Positions 8,183-17,516 are shown, counted from the first letter of the stretch. The stretch is DNA of 64,000 nt from Francisellaceae bacterium UBA6186 (GCA_002422785.1 DITK01000053.1:7897-71896); one strand, 5' to 3'. Program-made: numbers and translations. The notes: generated by a model not told the origin, from the letters alone.

Positions 8183-9181
8183 ATGGACAATAATTTTTCT
8201 CATTTTTTAATCACAGGTGCTAATGGTTTTATAGGCCGTAGACTATCTGAATATTTAAAAAATTTAGGATGTAAGATCACCGCAGTTTTAAGAAGCAATC
8301 CGGATAATGTTCCATATAATCTTTGGGATCAAATAATTATTCATGATTTTAATCAAAACGATAACTTCGCTAAACACCTGCCAAATATTATTAATAAAAA
8401 TATTGATGCTGTTATCCATTTAGCAAATATCGCTCATACTAACAATCCTAGTTTTAGTTTTTCAGATTATTGGAAAACCAATGTAATATCCACATTAGAT
8501 TTATTAGATTTTTCTGTACTAGCTAAAGCTAAATCTTTTTTATATTTAAGCAGTATTAAAGCTGTTGCCACCCCCAAAGATAGTGTTTGCCGAGATGAAT
8601 CTTATAATGTCTGGCCAGATAATCAAGATTTTTATGGAATAACTAAACGCACAGCAGAAGAATTACTACAAAGATCTTATCATCCAAATTTACAAGTATC
8701 CGTTCTACGGCCAAGCTTAGTATACGGCCCAAATTTAAAAGGACACTTAGATTTACTGATTAAAGCACAACAGCTGTTACCTAATTTACCAGATATTAAT
8801 AATAAGCGCAGCATGGTACATATTGATGATTTAATTCAAGCGATATTGCTTGCTATAAAAAATCCTAAGGCTAATCAAAAAATTTTTATTGTTACTGATA
8901 ACATGCAATATTCAACCAGACAAATTTGCGATCACATAAAAAAACAAATTTCAAGTAATACTTTTTTATCTAAAATAACGATCCCGTATTTTATATTAAA
9001 CATAATGGCTAAATGTGGAGATTTCTGCCAATTAATGTTGGCAGAAAGATTAAGTCATAAGTTTTATTTCAATTCTCAAATGCTAGATAAGTTGTTGGGC
9101 TCTAGCTGTTTTGATGCTACACAAATTAAAAACACCCTTAATTGGGAACCCAAACATACTTTTTTTGATGAAAAAATATAA
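8183..9181 (+). CDS. NAD-dependent sugar epimerase/dehydratase (extended SDR)
   Basis: Nucleotide-sugar modifying enzyme of the extended short-chain dehydrogenase family. The Rossmann motif GANGFIGRRL is at residues 13-22, the substrate-side LSSIKAV lies near 130, and the catalytic Tyr-Lys pair is in YGITKRTAEE. LRPSLVYGP is the usual following strand. No cleavable signal, so cytoplasmic. It starts 14 bases after the last pilin gene and probably shares its transcript, which could point to pilin or envelope glycosylation. The C-terminus stops slightly early compared with GalE. Substrate cannot be read from sequence. Confidence 0.8.
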   Translation: MDNNFSHFLITGANGFIGRRLSEYLKNLGCKITAVLRSNPDNVPYNLWDQIIIHDFNQNDNFAKHLPNIINKNIDAVIHLANIAHTNNPSFSFSDYWKTNVISTLDLLDFSVLAKAKSFLYLSSIKAVATPKDSVCRDESYNVWPDNQDFYGITKRTAEELLQRSYHPNLQVSVLRPSLVYGPNLKGHLDLLIKAQQLLPNLPDINNKRSMVHIDDLIQAILLAIKNPKANQKIFIVTDNMQYSTRQICDHIKKQISSNTFLSKITIPYFILNIMAKCGDFCQLMLAERLSHKFYFNSQMLDKLLGSSCFDATQIKNTLNWEPKHTFFDEKI

Positions 9182-9202
9182 TTTCGCCTGATTAAAAAAG
9201 TC

Positions 9203-9232
9203 TTGATTTTTTGCAAAATATGCGGTTACAAT
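9203..9232 (+). promoter_or_regulatory. Candidate sigma-70 promoter ahead of the DUF2608 gene
   Basis: TTGATT (9203-9208) and TACAAT (9227-9232) are separated by 18 bases. It would give a long leader of about 155 bases before the ATG at 9396. In an AT-rich region such matches occur by chance, so support is modest. The rest of 9182-9395 shows no gene. Confidence 0.3.
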
Positions 9233-9395
9233 AATAATTAGATTGATTTAGTAATACAACAAGAATAAAATTTTAAAGTTAATATAAAGTGTGGCTTTTT
9301 ACTTTTTTCAATTAAACAATAAAAAATTAAATATTTAGATCTTACTTATAGCTTCGTTGTTATAGCTTTCGATGGATTTATGGTGAATTAATTAT

Positions 9396-10211
9396 ATGTT
9401 ATTGAGATTAAAAAAATATCAAAAAAATGAAAACATCTGCCATCCAGAAAAAATTTACAATTTCTCTCCTGTAATTAGCAAACTCCAGTTAGCAACCACT
9501 AGTACATTAGTCATTTTTGAAATAAATGATGTATTGATAATACCAAGCAATCATGATGATGATTTTAGTTATCCTTATCGCGCTAAATTATTAACATCAA
9601 TGCTAACCCGACTGAAAAAAAACGCAGATGTGCTACAAAGCATTATTCTATCTTCAACTAAATATGTTTTGGTAGATGATGAAATAAAAAATATTTTTAA
9701 TATTTTACAATCAAAGCACATACCAGCTATTGCGTTAACCTCTATAAATACTGGTAAATTTGGCATTATACCATCCATGGAAAATTTAACGATCAAAACA
9801 TTAAAAAATGTTGGCATACCATTTAAGGCTTTAGCTACAAAATTCAAAAATACTAGTAAAAATCCAACATCCCCCAACGAACCTCTATTAAAATCTGGTA
9901 TTGTTTTCACATCCAATTTTGATAAAGGCGAGGCTTTAAGCTATATGTTTCGTAAACATAACTATTATCCAAAAAATATTATATCGATTGATAATAACTT
10001 AAACAGCTTTGAATCATTAAAAACATTATGTATGGAATTAAATATCAATTTTTGTGCATTTGACTATAATAAGTCGCCTTTGATTCCACCACCTACTATT
10101 GATCCACAACTGGAAAAGCTTCGTTTTGAAATATTAGAAAAACAATTGGTTTGGCTAAGTTATAAACAATTAAATAGTATTTTATTTCACACTACTACTG
10201 GTCAAATATAA
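9396..10211 (+). CDS. DUF2608 family protein (HAD-like fold, degenerate motif I)
   Basis: Matches the DUF2608 family seen mainly in Legionella, Coxiella and chlamydia-like bacteria. Key landmarks are strand TLVIFEINDVLI at residues about 40-50, the SGIVFTSNFDKGEALSYMF block near 165-185, and PKNIISIDNNLNSFESLK near 190-210. In HAD phosphatases motif I is DxDxT/N; here it reads FEINDV, so the nucleophile Asp is Glu and the second Asp is Asn. That suggests loss of phosphatase activity or a different chemistry. No signal peptide is evident. It sits between two groups of pilin-like genes without obvious linkage to them. Confidence 0.75.
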   Translation: MLLRLKKYQKNENICHPEKIYNFSPVISKLQLATTSTLVIFEINDVLIIPSNHDDDFSYPYRAKLLTSMLTRLKKNADVLQSIILSSTKYVLVDDEIKNIFNILQSKHIPAIALTSINTGKFGIIPSMENLTIKTLKNVGIPFKALATKFKNTSKNPTSPNEPLLKSGIVFTSNFDKGEALSYMFRKHNYYPKNIISIDNNLNSFESLKTLCMELNINFCAFDYNKSPLIPPPTIDPQLEKLRFEILEKQLVWLSYKQLNSILFHTTTGQI

Positions 10212-10279
10212 AGATAAATTTACTAAAAAATAATATATTTTGTACTACAATTTTATATTTATTAATTATAATAATTAGT

Positions 10280-10654
10280 ATGTTATCATTTAAAAATAAT
10301 GGTTTTAGCCAAATGTCAGTTTTAATTAATCTATTAATTATTATTATACTATTAATTTTATCTTTGCTGTGGCAAACCCATAATACCGACAAAGAACAGG
10401 CTAAATTTAATTACAATATAGCCAAGGTATTAGCTAACGATATAGCTAACAAAGTGCAGCTTAATTATCCAGCCACAATCCCAGCTAATGATATTAGCTA
10501 TTGGCAACAAGCTATCCGGGAAAACTTACATAACGGCTTTGGTGAAATAACTATTATGAACAATAATTTAACCATCAAGATTAATTGGCAAGATCTATCC
10601 AACCATAAAAAAAAGATAATGATTACTACGCTTTTATTACCTTATAAACCATAG
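10280..10654 (+). CDS. PilV-like minor pilin
   Basis: Short prepilin-like protein: MLSFKNNG then FSQMSVLINLLIIIILLILSLLW. Gly-1 and Phe1 are kept, but Ser replaces Glu5. The middle has a long amphipathic helix and the end (ITIMNNNLTIKINWQD) resembles the IxVxWxD strand that closes PilV domains. It has no cysteines. Followed 10 bases later by a PilX-like gene, the usual partner. Weak sequence support; the call depends on architecture and neighbours. Confidence 0.5.
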   Translation: MLSFKNNGFSQMSVLINLLIIIILLILSLLWQTHNTDKEQAKFNYNIAKVLANDIANKVQLNYPATIPANDISYWQQAIRENLHNGFGEITIMNNNLTIKINWQDLSNHKKKIMITTLLLPYKP

Positions 10655-10664
10655 CGATACAATA

Positions 10665-11123
10665 ATGATGACAAGCAATAAACAAAATGGCAACAGCAGG
10701 ATCTTAATTATCATTATTTTTCTTACTGCCATATTGGGTATCATGACTATTGTATTTAGTATTAAAATGAAAAATTCTCATAAAATTAAATGGCGTACCC
10801 TAGAGGCCCAGCAAGCTAGCTCTAATGCTTTACTGATTGCTAAAAGCATGTTAATTACTAATTCTTTAGAAAACAATTGTGTGAATACTTCTGGATGTCC
10901 ATTTTGGGGGGGGCATCATAATATTCGTTTGACTAATAAGGACGGCACGCCAAATAAATTATGGTGGCATGCAAATTCTTACGCAATTATCGGCTCCAAG
11001 CATAATTCGAGATTTATAATTATACAAAAACCAAATAATTCCTATAAAATCATAGCTTTTGCCGAAGATCTATCTGGCTCTCAGGCAATTATTTCTGCTG
11101 GTTATGTGTTTAATGATTGCTGA
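10665..11123 (+). CDS. PilX-like pilus assembly protein
   Basis: About 152 residues with one N-terminal membrane helix (RILIIIIFLTAILGIMTIVFSI) and then TLEAQQASSNALLIAKSMLI, the helix typical of PilX-type proteins. The C-terminal domain has cysteines at NNCVNTSGCPFW and the last residue (FNDC), and a His/Trp-rich stretch (FWGGHHN, KLWWHANS). No prepilin Glu5, as is normal for PilX. It follows the PilV-like gene and probably belongs to the same pilus. No PilW or PilY1 gene is adjacent, which is unusual for a complete minor-pilin set. Confidence 0.5.
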   Translation: MMTSNKQNGNSRILIIIIFLTAILGIMTIVFSIKMKNSHKIKWRTLEAQQASSNALLIAKSMLITNSLENNCVNTSGCPFWGGHHNIRLTNKDGTPNKLWWHANSYAIIGSKHNSRFIIIQKPNNSYKIIAFAEDLSGSQAIISAGYVFNDC

Positions 11124-11248
11124 TATATTCAGCTAAACACATATTTAAAGCTTGCATATACAACAAACAATCTATTGAATATATGTCAAAAATTGTTTAT
11201 ATTACAAAATTATTTATAACAATAATTCAATAGCTGGGGCAATTTACT

Positions 11249-11668
11249 ATGAAATATTCAGATAATAAAAAAATTTTCTTAAAAAGCATTTCATCAAATA
11301 ACGACATGGCTTTAAATGCAAAAAATTTTAATGCTGTTGATTTACCAATGATAATAGAAAGCAAAGGTGTTACACCTAAAGCTAGAAGTTTTTTTCTAGT
11401 TTATAGAGAAATTATAAAAGGCAAATATAAATCTGGAGAAATAAAAATAATTGCTTTAAACGGTATAGATTTTGATTATTGTACCAAAATAGACTTTCCA
11501 TGTTCTGGCGGCACGATTGGTGTATTAGAATCATCTTTTACCAATAGTGTAACTAGTGAGCTATTTAAAAAATTAGCTGATCTAAATGGCGAATTCAGCA
11601 ACAAAGATAAAGATCACGACATTAATAAACATAGTGAAATGGTAAATCTGGCACCAAGAATTTTATAA
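11249..11668 (+). CDS. Hypothetical small cytoplasmic protein
   Basis: Not recognised. The 139 residues have no signal peptide or membrane helix. The central part alternates strands (SFFLVYREIIKG, GEIKIIALNGIDFDY, GGTIGVLESSF) and includes two cysteines (DYCTKIDFPCSGG); the C-terminus is hydrophilic with Lys/Asp-rich runs (SNKDKDHDINKHS). It stands alone with 125 bases before and 95 after, so it likely has its own promoter. Composition resembles neighbouring genes. A host-directed role is possible but unsupported. Confidence 0.5.
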   Translation: MKYSDNKKIFLKSISSNNDMALNAKNFNAVDLPMIIESKGVTPKARSFFLVYREIIKGKYKSGEIKIIALNGIDFDYCTKIDFPCSGGTIGVLESSFTNSVTSELFKKLADLNGEFSNKDKDHDINKHSEMVNLAPRIL

Positions 11669-11680
11669 TAAACAATAAAG

Positions 11681-11710
11681 CCACTTAAAGTGGACCATAT
11701 GGGCCCATAT
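11681..11710. repeat. Two adjacent palindromes between genes
   Basis: CCACTTAAAGTGG (11681-11693) is followed after three bases by the perfect 14-base palindrome ATATGGGCCCATAT (11697-11710). They lie after the stop of the small gene ending at 11668 and 54 bases before mrcA. No T-run follows, so a simple intrinsic terminator is unlikely; they could be operators or processing sites. Confidence 0.5.
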
Positions 11711-11763
11711 CCATCTATAATAATTATATAAATTAGCTTTTTGTTAATTTATAATATATTACT

Positions 11764-13839
11764 ATGGCAATAAAAATTTATCATAAAGTTTTAATCAATA
11801 TAATTTTAGTAAACATATTTATTATATTGGCAGTTATTGTTAGTTTGGACGCAAAACTACCAGCTGCTGCGATATTAAAAGATGTGAAATTACAAGTACC
11901 GCTAAGAGTTTATTCCATAGATCGAAAATTAATTGCAGAATATGGTGATAAGCGGTGTACGCCAATATTTTTAACTCAGATCCCAGATGATTTAATCAAC
12001 GCTGTTATTGCCACAGAAGATCATAGATTTTTTACTCACCCAGGGGTTGATATTCGCGGCATAATTCGTGCTGCAGTTTCATTAGTAACTACTGGCAATA
12101 AAGAACAAGGTGGCAGTACCATAACTATGCAAGTTGCTAGAAATTTCTTTTTAACCCGTAAAAAAACTTATTTGAGAAAAATTAACGAAATTCTATTAGC
12201 ACTAAAAATAGAAAAAGAGCTTAGTAAAAATGAGATCTTAGAACTTTATTTGAACAAAATTTATTTTGGCAAACATGCATATGGAATAGCTGCGGCCGCT
12301 CAAGTTTATTATGGTTGCAAAGTAGAACAACTATCTTTGGCGCAAATGGCTATGCTAGCTGGTTTGCCACAAGCACCTTCTACTATAAACCCAATTAATT
12401 CCCCTCAGGCTGCCCTCAAAAGGCGTAACTTAGTATTAGACAACATGCTCACTCATAATTACATAACCAATGAACAATACGAAAAAGCTAATTTAGAACC
12501 CATAGAAACTTCTTACCATGGTAAAGCAATCGAATTAGAAGCACCTTATATTGCTGAAATGGTAAGACAAGAATTAGTAGATCGTTTTGGGGAAGAAATT
12601 TATGACAGAGGTTACGAGGTAATTACAACAATTCATAGCAATATGCAAATCGCCGCCAATTCAGCATTAACCAGAGCACTATTAGAATACGATGAACGCC
12701 ATAATAGTAAAAAATTATTACTTAATGAAGAAGAAGATGAAGAAGATCCGGCAGATGATCAGATTGCACATAAAGCAACTAACATAACTAAGAGCCCAGA
12801 AATAGAAGGAGCTTTAGTGGCTATTAACCCAAATAATGGTGCGGTTTTGTCATTAGTTGGCGGTTTTAGTTTTCAAAAAAGTTCTTTTAATAGGGCAACT
12901 CAAGCCGAAAGACAACCAGGATCAAATTTTAAACCTTTTATTTATGGTGCAGCATTAGAAAACGGTTTTACAGCAGCAACAATACTTAACGATGCCCCAA
13001 TAGTACAAGAAGGATCGCTGTTTTTAGATGATTGGCGACCACAAAATCATACCAAAAAATTTTATGGTCCAACTACCCTAAGAACCGGAATTATTAAATC
13101 CAGAAACTTGGTTTCTATCCGCTTACTACAAGCTCTTGGTATCGATAAAGCAGTAGAATTTATAGATAAATGCGGATTTTCTTTACACAAACTACCAAAA
13201 ACTTTATCTTTAGCTTTGGGCACCAATCTAGTAACTCCGTTAGAACTTGCTGCTGGATTTAGCGTGTTTCCTAATGGCGGTTTTAAAGTTACTCCTTATT
13301 TCATCGATAGTATTTATGATTATCAAGGGAATATTTTATTTAATATTAATCCGCCAGAATTGATCCCTGCAATTAGACCACAAACTGCATACTTGATTAC
13401 ATCTATGCTGCAAGAAGCAATAACCAGCGGAACTGGTAAAAAAGCTATGCAATTAGGAAGAAAAGATTTAGCTGGCAAAACAGGTACCACTAACGACCAT
13501 TTTGATGCTTGGTATACTGGATACAATCGTGATCTAGTGGTCACTACTTGGGTAGGATTTGATGAACCAAAATCTATAGGTGAATATGCCGTTAATACTG
13601 CTCTTCCTATGTGGATATATTTTATGGAAAAAGTATTAAATCAAATGCCGGAATCACCACCATCTCAACCAAGTGGCTTAGTTTCAGTAAAAATCGATCC
13701 GGATACTGGATTACTAGCACGCCCAGATCAAAAAAATACCATCTATGAAATATTTACTACCGACACCGTACCAACTGAAATGTCACCATTAGCCACAAGT
13801 GATGGCCAAGATATAACCAATCAAGATAATATATTTTAA
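11764..13839 (+). CDS. mrcA: Penicillin-binding protein 1A (bifunctional class A PBP)
   Basis: Peptidoglycan glycosyltransferase and DD-transpeptidase anchored by one N-terminal membrane segment (LINIILVNIFIILAVIVSL). The GT51 domain shows EDHRFFTHPGVD (catalytic Glu) and QGGSTITMQVARNFFL, with LRKINEILLALKIEK and ELYLNKIYFG further on. The transpeptidase has SxxK in PGSNFKPF, SxN in KSRNLVS, and KTGT in AGKTGTTND. At 691 residues it is shorter than E. coli PBP1A (850), mainly through a reduced OB-like insert replaced by an acidic linker (NEEEDEEDPADD). Ends four bases into the convergent response-regulator gene. Confidence 0.93.
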   Translation: MAIKIYHKVLINIILVNIFIILAVIVSLDAKLPAAAILKDVKLQVPLRVYSIDRKLIAEYGDKRCTPIFLTQIPDDLINAVIATEDHRFFTHPGVDIRGIIRAAVSLVTTGNKEQGGSTITMQVARNFFLTRKKTYLRKINEILLALKIEKELSKNEILELYLNKIYFGKHAYGIAAAAQVYYGCKVEQLSLAQMAMLAGLPQAPSTINPINSPQAALKRRNLVLDNMLTHNYITNEQYEKANLEPIETSYHGKAIELEAPYIAEMVRQELVDRFGEEIYDRGYEVITTIHSNMQIAANSALTRALLEYDERHNSKKLLLNEEEDEEDPADDQIAHKATNITKSPEIEGALVAINPNNGAVLSLVGGFSFQKSSFNRATQAERQPGSNFKPFIYGAALENGFTAATILNDAPIVQEGSLFLDDWRPQNHTKKFYGPTTLRTGIIKSRNLVSIRLLQALGIDKAVEFIDKCGFSLHKLPKTLSLALGTNLVTPLELAAGFSVFPNGGFKVTPYFIDSIYDYQGNILFNINPPELIPAIRPQTAYLITSMLQEAITSGTGKKAMQLGRKDLAGKTGTTNDHFDAWYTGYNRDLVVTTWVGFDEPKSIGEYAVNTALPMWIYFMEKVLNQMPESPPSQPSGLVSVKIDPDTGLLARPDQKNTIYEIFTTDTVPTEMSPLATSDGQDITNQDNIF

Positions 13840-14786
13840 GTAACTTTGGCTGGCTCTACATAATATTTATTACGACCAGTATGCTTTGCTGTATATAATG
13901 CAAAATCTGCAGCTTCGAGTAACTCTAAAGAATTGTTCATTTCTGGATTAGTAACTGCAACCCCGGCACTAATTGTTAAAATATTACTGCAAGCCGAGCC
14001 TTTATGCAAAATACCTAAGTTAGATATTGATTTAATTAGCTTGTGAGCTATCTGTAATACAGCATCAGTAGTCTCGTGCGGCAACAATACCGCAAAAGTT
14101 TCTCCCGCAGTCCTTGCGATATTGTTACTATATTCTGCTGGTAATTCATTTTGTAATTCTTTAGCTATTTGTTTAATCCTTTTATCGCCAACATCAGCAC
14201 CATAAATTTCGTTATACGCCCTAAAGTAATCCAAATTTAATAAAATTAAAAAAATTTCATAATTTGCTTTTTTAGCTTTAAACCATTCGGTCTCCAATTT
14301 TCTATAAAAAGTATTCACATCACAAATACCAGTCATAACATCTTTTTTGTTAACATTTTCTAATGCATGATTAGCGATAGCTAAATCATGAGCCATTTCA
14401 AAAATATCATTTTTTAATTCTTGGTGTCTTTTAGCAGTTGATAATTTATATAATAATTGAAAATAATTTATAGGCTTCAATAAAAAATCATCTGCTCCAC
14501 AATCTAATCCTTGCTTAAAATCATTTTCTACCATAACTTCCGCCATCAACACTATGGTATTCCACACAGCACTACCACCTAATTGACGTATGTTATAAAC
14601 TAGTTCTATACCAGAAATTCCAGATAACTTACTATTAATAAACAATAAATCAGGACATTTATTTTTACATATTTTTAGAACATTTTGTTCGTTAAGAGCT
14701 TCAACGACAGAGTGTCCTAATTCAGCTAATTTAGCAGCTAACCAGGTACGGTGCTCTACGCTATCATCAGCTACTAGAATGTGCAT
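13836..14786 (-). CDS. Response-regulator/GGDEF fusion with degenerate active sites
   Basis: Receiver domain (residues 1-120) joined to a GGDEF domain (about 150-310). The receiver keeps the acidic pair (Asp7, Asp8) and the Lys of LLKPI, but the phosphorylated Asp is Asn51 (PDLLFINSKLSG). The GGDEF domain keeps DVMTGICDVNTFYRKLE and LDYFRAYN, yet the signature reads AGETF, so the catalytic acid is Thr. It is therefore probably neither phosphorylated nor an active diguanylate cyclase, and may act as a binding scaffold. AAGGAAG just upstream of the ATG, inside the 3' end of dsbC, supports the start; the two genes overlap by 20 bases. Confidence 0.85.
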   Translation of the reverse strand: MHILVADDSVEHRTWLAAKLAELGHSVVEALNEQNVLKICKNKCPDLLFINSKLSGISGIELVYNIRQLGGSAVWNTIVLMAEVMVENDFKQGLDCGADDFLLKPINYFQLLYKLSTAKRHQELKNDIFEMAHDLAIANHALENVNKKDVMTGICDVNTFYRKLETEWFKAKKANYEIFLILLNLDYFRAYNEIYGADVGDKRIKQIAKELQNELPAEYSNNIARTAGETFAVLLPHETTDAVLQIAHKLIKSISNLGILHKGSACSNILTISAGVAVTNPEMNNSLELLEAADFALYTAKHTGRNKYYVEPAKVT

Positions 14787-15555
14787 CTTCTTCCTTTACT
14801 AGACTTAATAATGAGTCAGAAGTTATATACCCTGGAATTATCTTACCATCTTGTAAAATTATACTTGGAGTCGCTTGTATTCCAATTTTTCTAGCTAAAT
14901 TTAATTGGCTTTCTATCGGATCATTTTTACAGGTTAAGGTAGAAACAGTTTCTCCGTTATTCGCCATAGAGAATGCTTTATTATGATTTTTAGCACACCA
15001 TACTGATACCGATTTTTTATAGCTATCGGACCCAACCCCTGCTCGTGGAAACAATAAGTATCTGACCTCTAAACCTGATCCCACTGCTTTTTCTACTTCT
15101 TTATGTAATCGATTACCATAAGGACAATCTAAATCGGTAAAGACAGTAACAAACCCTATTGATTTTTTTAGCCCCCAAGAATTACGCTTCGGCTTAAAAA
15201 CAATCATTTTATTGGTAGGAAATTTATTTAATTCTGATTTTCTTATCGATCTTTTAGATATCTCTGTAATATTACGATTATTTTTGTCTATTTTATTCAG
15301 ATCTAATAAATCTCCATAAACAAAATATCGACCTTCTTGTGAAATATAAAACACTTCTAAATCTGAACTAGAAACTATTTTATATAAATTAGAATCAGGA
15401 ACAATATCAATAGTTGCATTTATGATATTAAATTGTGGATTTATTTTCTTGATAGCAACATCTAAAACAGCTAACTGTTCCTTAGATACATCAGCCGCAA
15501 CAACATTGGCATAAAAATACAACGCTAATAGTACGATTAACTTCCATGTTTTCAT
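14767..15555 (-). CDS. dsbC: Periplasmic disulfide isomerase DsbC with a single active-site cysteine
   Basis: DsbC/DsbG-family thioredoxin-fold protein. A signal peptide (IVLLALYFYANVVA/AD) leads to the N-terminal dimerisation domain and then the catalytic domain from about residue 125. In the active site FTDLDCPYGNRLHKE, only Cys144 of the CxxC remains; the second Cys is Gly147 (GGT for TGC/TGT). The cis-Pro loop (QATPS) and the second cysteine pair (VWCAKN, LTCKN) are present. Loss of the resolving Cys would leave a monothiol enzyme able to attack disulfides but not to act as a dithiol reductase. It lies 31 bases after rplS, likely in the same transcript. Confidence 0.88.
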   Translation of the reverse strand: MKTWKLIVLLALYFYANVVAADVSKEQLAVLDVAIKKINPQFNIINATIDIVPDSNLYKIVSSSDLEVFYISQEGRYFVYGDLLDLNKIDKNNRNITEISKRSIRKSELNKFPTNKMIVFKPKRNSWGLKKSIGFVTVFTDLDCPYGNRLHKEVEKAVGSGLEVRYLLFPRAGVGSDSYKKSVSVWCAKNHNKAFSMANNGETVSTLTCKNDPIESQLNLARKIGIQATPSIILQDGKIIPGYITSDSLLSLVKEEDAHSSS

Positions 15556-15586
15556 AAATATATCCTATTATTTCATGTATAATTTT

Positions 15587-15994
15587 TTATTTCTTAATTA
15601 GCCTTTCTTTAATACGCGCCTGTTTCCCTGACTTTTGTTCTAAATAGTAAAGCTTAGCTTTGCGAACTTTTCCTCTTCTTTTAATTTCAATGCCTTTTAT
15701 TAATGGGCTATGAGTTTGAAATATGCGGTTTACTCCTTCTCCATAAGAAATTTTTCTTACAGTAAAAGACGCATTAAGACTTTTAGGTTTGTTTTTGGCT
15801 ATAACCACCCCTTCAAAAGCCTGTATTCTAACTTTGGCACCTTCTGTTACTTCCACTTTAACAATTATAGTATCTCCAGGACGAAAATTGGGTATACCCT
15901 CCGTCTTCATCTGCCTGTTTTCTATCTCTGCAATAATATTACCCATTTTTATACTTTTAATACCTTTGTTTTTGCTGCTATTTTCAATTGTCAT
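15587..15994 (-). CDS. rplS: 50S ribosomal protein L19
   Basis: L19 of the large subunit, contacting 16S rRNA at the subunit interface. Landmarks are [44 protein letters not shown] and the basic [13 protein letters not shown]. The protein carries about 16 residues before the usual start ([14 protein letters not shown]). The upstream ATG at 15994 is nevertheless preferred because AGGAGGG sits right before it. Last ribosomal member of the rpsP-rimM-trmD-rplS operon; four bases separate it from trmD. Confidence 0.97.
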   Translation of the reverse strand: MTIENSSKNKGIKSIKMGNIIAEIENRQMKTEGIPNFRPGDTIIVKVEVTEGAKVRIQAFEGVVIAKNKPKSLNASFTVRKISYGEGVNRIFQTHSPLIKGIEIKRRGKVRKAKLYYLEQKSGKQARIKERLIKK

Positions 15995-15998
15995 AACC

Positions 15999-16691
15999 TT
16001 ACCCTCCTAATAAATCTTTACGTCTAGCCTTAGTACGAAATAATCTTTGCTCTTGTCTCCAATTATAAATTGCTTGATGATCGCCACTTAATAACACTTC
16101 TGGAACATCCAAACCACATATAGATTTTGGCCTAGTATAATGAGGATGATCTAATAATTGATCTTCCCCGAAAGAATCTTCCGACAAAGAAATAGGATCG
16201 CCTACAACACCAGGTATCAATCTAATTATTGCATCTATAAATGTCATAGCTGCCAATTCTCCGCCACTTAAAATAAAATCACCAACCGACCAGTCGTCAT
16301 CAATAGCTAATTCACAAAACCTTTCGTCAATACCCTCGTAACGTCCGCAAACAAATATTGCCCCTTCTTGTAGTTTAATAATCGATCTAAGATCTTTTTG
16401 CACTATTTTTCTACCTTGGGGAGACAAAATTATAGTTGGCACTTTTTTTAAATGCTTACTTTGTTTTTTAGCTGCAATTACCGCATTTAACAACGGATCT
16501 ACTTTCATAACCATGCCAGGACCACCGCCATAGGGCCTATCATCAACACTACCGTGTTTGTCTAAAGTATAATCTCTAGGATTATATAGATTTAATTCCA
16601 CTAGTCCACGGTTTATAGCACGTTTATTAATACCATAATCTTTTATGGCCGCAAACATCTCTGGAAATATGGTAACCACACCAAACCACAT
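15999..16691 (-). CDS. trmD: tRNA (guanine-37-N1)-methyltransferase
   Basis: SPOUT methyltransferase that adds the m1G37 methyl next to the anticodon and prevents +1 frameshifting. Seen: [11 protein letters not shown] at the N-terminus, [13 protein letters not shown], the trefoil-knot SAM site [12 protein letters not shown] and [15 protein letters not shown], and the C-terminal HPHYTRP. The full length of 230 residues is normal for bacteria. Third gene in the ribosomal operon, six bases after rimM. Confidence 0.97.
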   Translation of the reverse strand: MWFGVVTIFPEMFAAIKDYGINKRAINRGLVELNLYNPRDYTLDKHGSVDDRPYGGGPGMVMKVDPLLNAVIAAKKQSKHLKKVPTIILSPQGRKIVQKDLRSIIKLQEGAIFVCGRYEGIDERFCELAIDDDWSVGDFILSGGELAAMTFIDAIIRLIPGVVGDPISLSEDSFGEDQLLDHPHYTRPKSICGLDVPEVLLSGDHQAIYNWRQEQRLFRTKARRKDLLGG

Positions 16692-16697
16692 AATTTA

Positions 16698-17261
16698 TTA
16701 CACATCCCAATTAACAATTATTTTTTTAGTAGTTAAATCAATAGTAACAATAAATTCTCCGATTTTATATGGTATTAAATATTGGCTACTATTTCCTATA
16801 CTTTTATCTATTTCAGTATCTTTCATCTGTACTACCATAACCTCGTTCGCTGCAGTTGCAAACATATGATCTACGACTCCAAGAAATTTATTAGATAAAT
16901 TATAAACGCTACAATCAATTAAATCTGCCCAATAATATTGATTTTTTGCTAATTTTGGCAAATTATTTCTTTCGATGGCTATTTTTTTATTAGTAAAAGT
17001 TGCAGCTTTAGTACGATCTTCAATTCCTGTAAGTAAAACTAATAACTTGTCTGTGGATTTTTTTGTATCCAAAATACTTATAGGAAATTTTTCAGTAATA
17101 TTATCGTACTGATTATCTACAAAATACCAATTTTTAAAACGAAAAATATTTGTTTTAGGATCAGTATAAGAATTAACTTTTAACCAACCATTAATCCCAA
17201 AAGGAGCACCAATACTACCAATAACAATTAGACCGCTTGTTGAGCTATGGTCTTGTCCCAT
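16698..17261 (-). CDS. rimM: 16S rRNA processing protein RimM
   Basis: Assembly factor for the 30S head that works with S19. The N-terminal domain starts [20 protein letters not shown], and the PRC-barrel domain begins around [14 protein letters not shown] and continues to the C-terminus ([15 protein letters not shown]). At 187 residues it is of usual size but divergent. The first codons overlap the end of rpsP by 34 bases. A shorter version lacking the overlap would lose the first strand, so the overlap appears genuine. Confidence 0.9.
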   Translation of the reverse strand: MGQDHSSTSGLIVIGSIGAPFGINGWLKVNSYTDPKTNIFRFKNWYFVDNQYDNITEKFPISILDTKKSTDKLLVLLTGIEDRTKAATFTNKKIAIERNNLPKLAKNQYYWADLIDCSVYNLSNKFLGVVDHMFATAANEVMVVQMKDTEIDKSIGNSSQYLIPYKIGEFIVTIDLTTKKIIVNWDV

Positions 17262-17491
17262 TCCTTCACCAAACTTTTAACCCTGGCAGACAGCTCGGCC
17301 CCAACCGATATCCAATAATTAATTCTTTCCCTGCTAACTTTCAACCTAACAGCTTGACCTTTAGCAAGTGGGTTAAAATAGCCGATTCTTTCTAAATATT
17401 TACCATCCCTAGGGCAACGCTTATCAGCAGCCACCACATGATAAAAAGGCCTTTTTTTAGCCCCACCCCTTGATAAACGTATAACAACCAT
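17228..17491 (-). CDS. rpsP: 30S ribosomal protein S16
   Basis: S16, a small 30S assembly protein, with the conserved [20 protein letters not shown] and [15 protein letters not shown]. The 87-residue length is normal. GAGGT precedes the ATG. It begins only 25 bases after the stop of znuA on the same strand, so zinc-uptake and ribosomal genes may share a transcript, which is not the usual arrangement. Confidence 0.97.
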   Translation of the reverse strand: MVVIRLSRGGAKKRPFYHVVAADKRCPRDGKYLERIGYFNPLAKGQAVRLKVSRERINYWISVGAELSARVKSLVKEWDKTIAQQAV

Positions 17492-17516
17492 AATTACCTC
17501 TTTTTAATAAATGCTT

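Noticed and set aside
15710..16027. Open frame antisense to rplS
   Set aside because: It mirrors a ribosomal protein gene with strong ribosome site and full homology on the other strand; the antisense product matches nothing and has no ribosome site.
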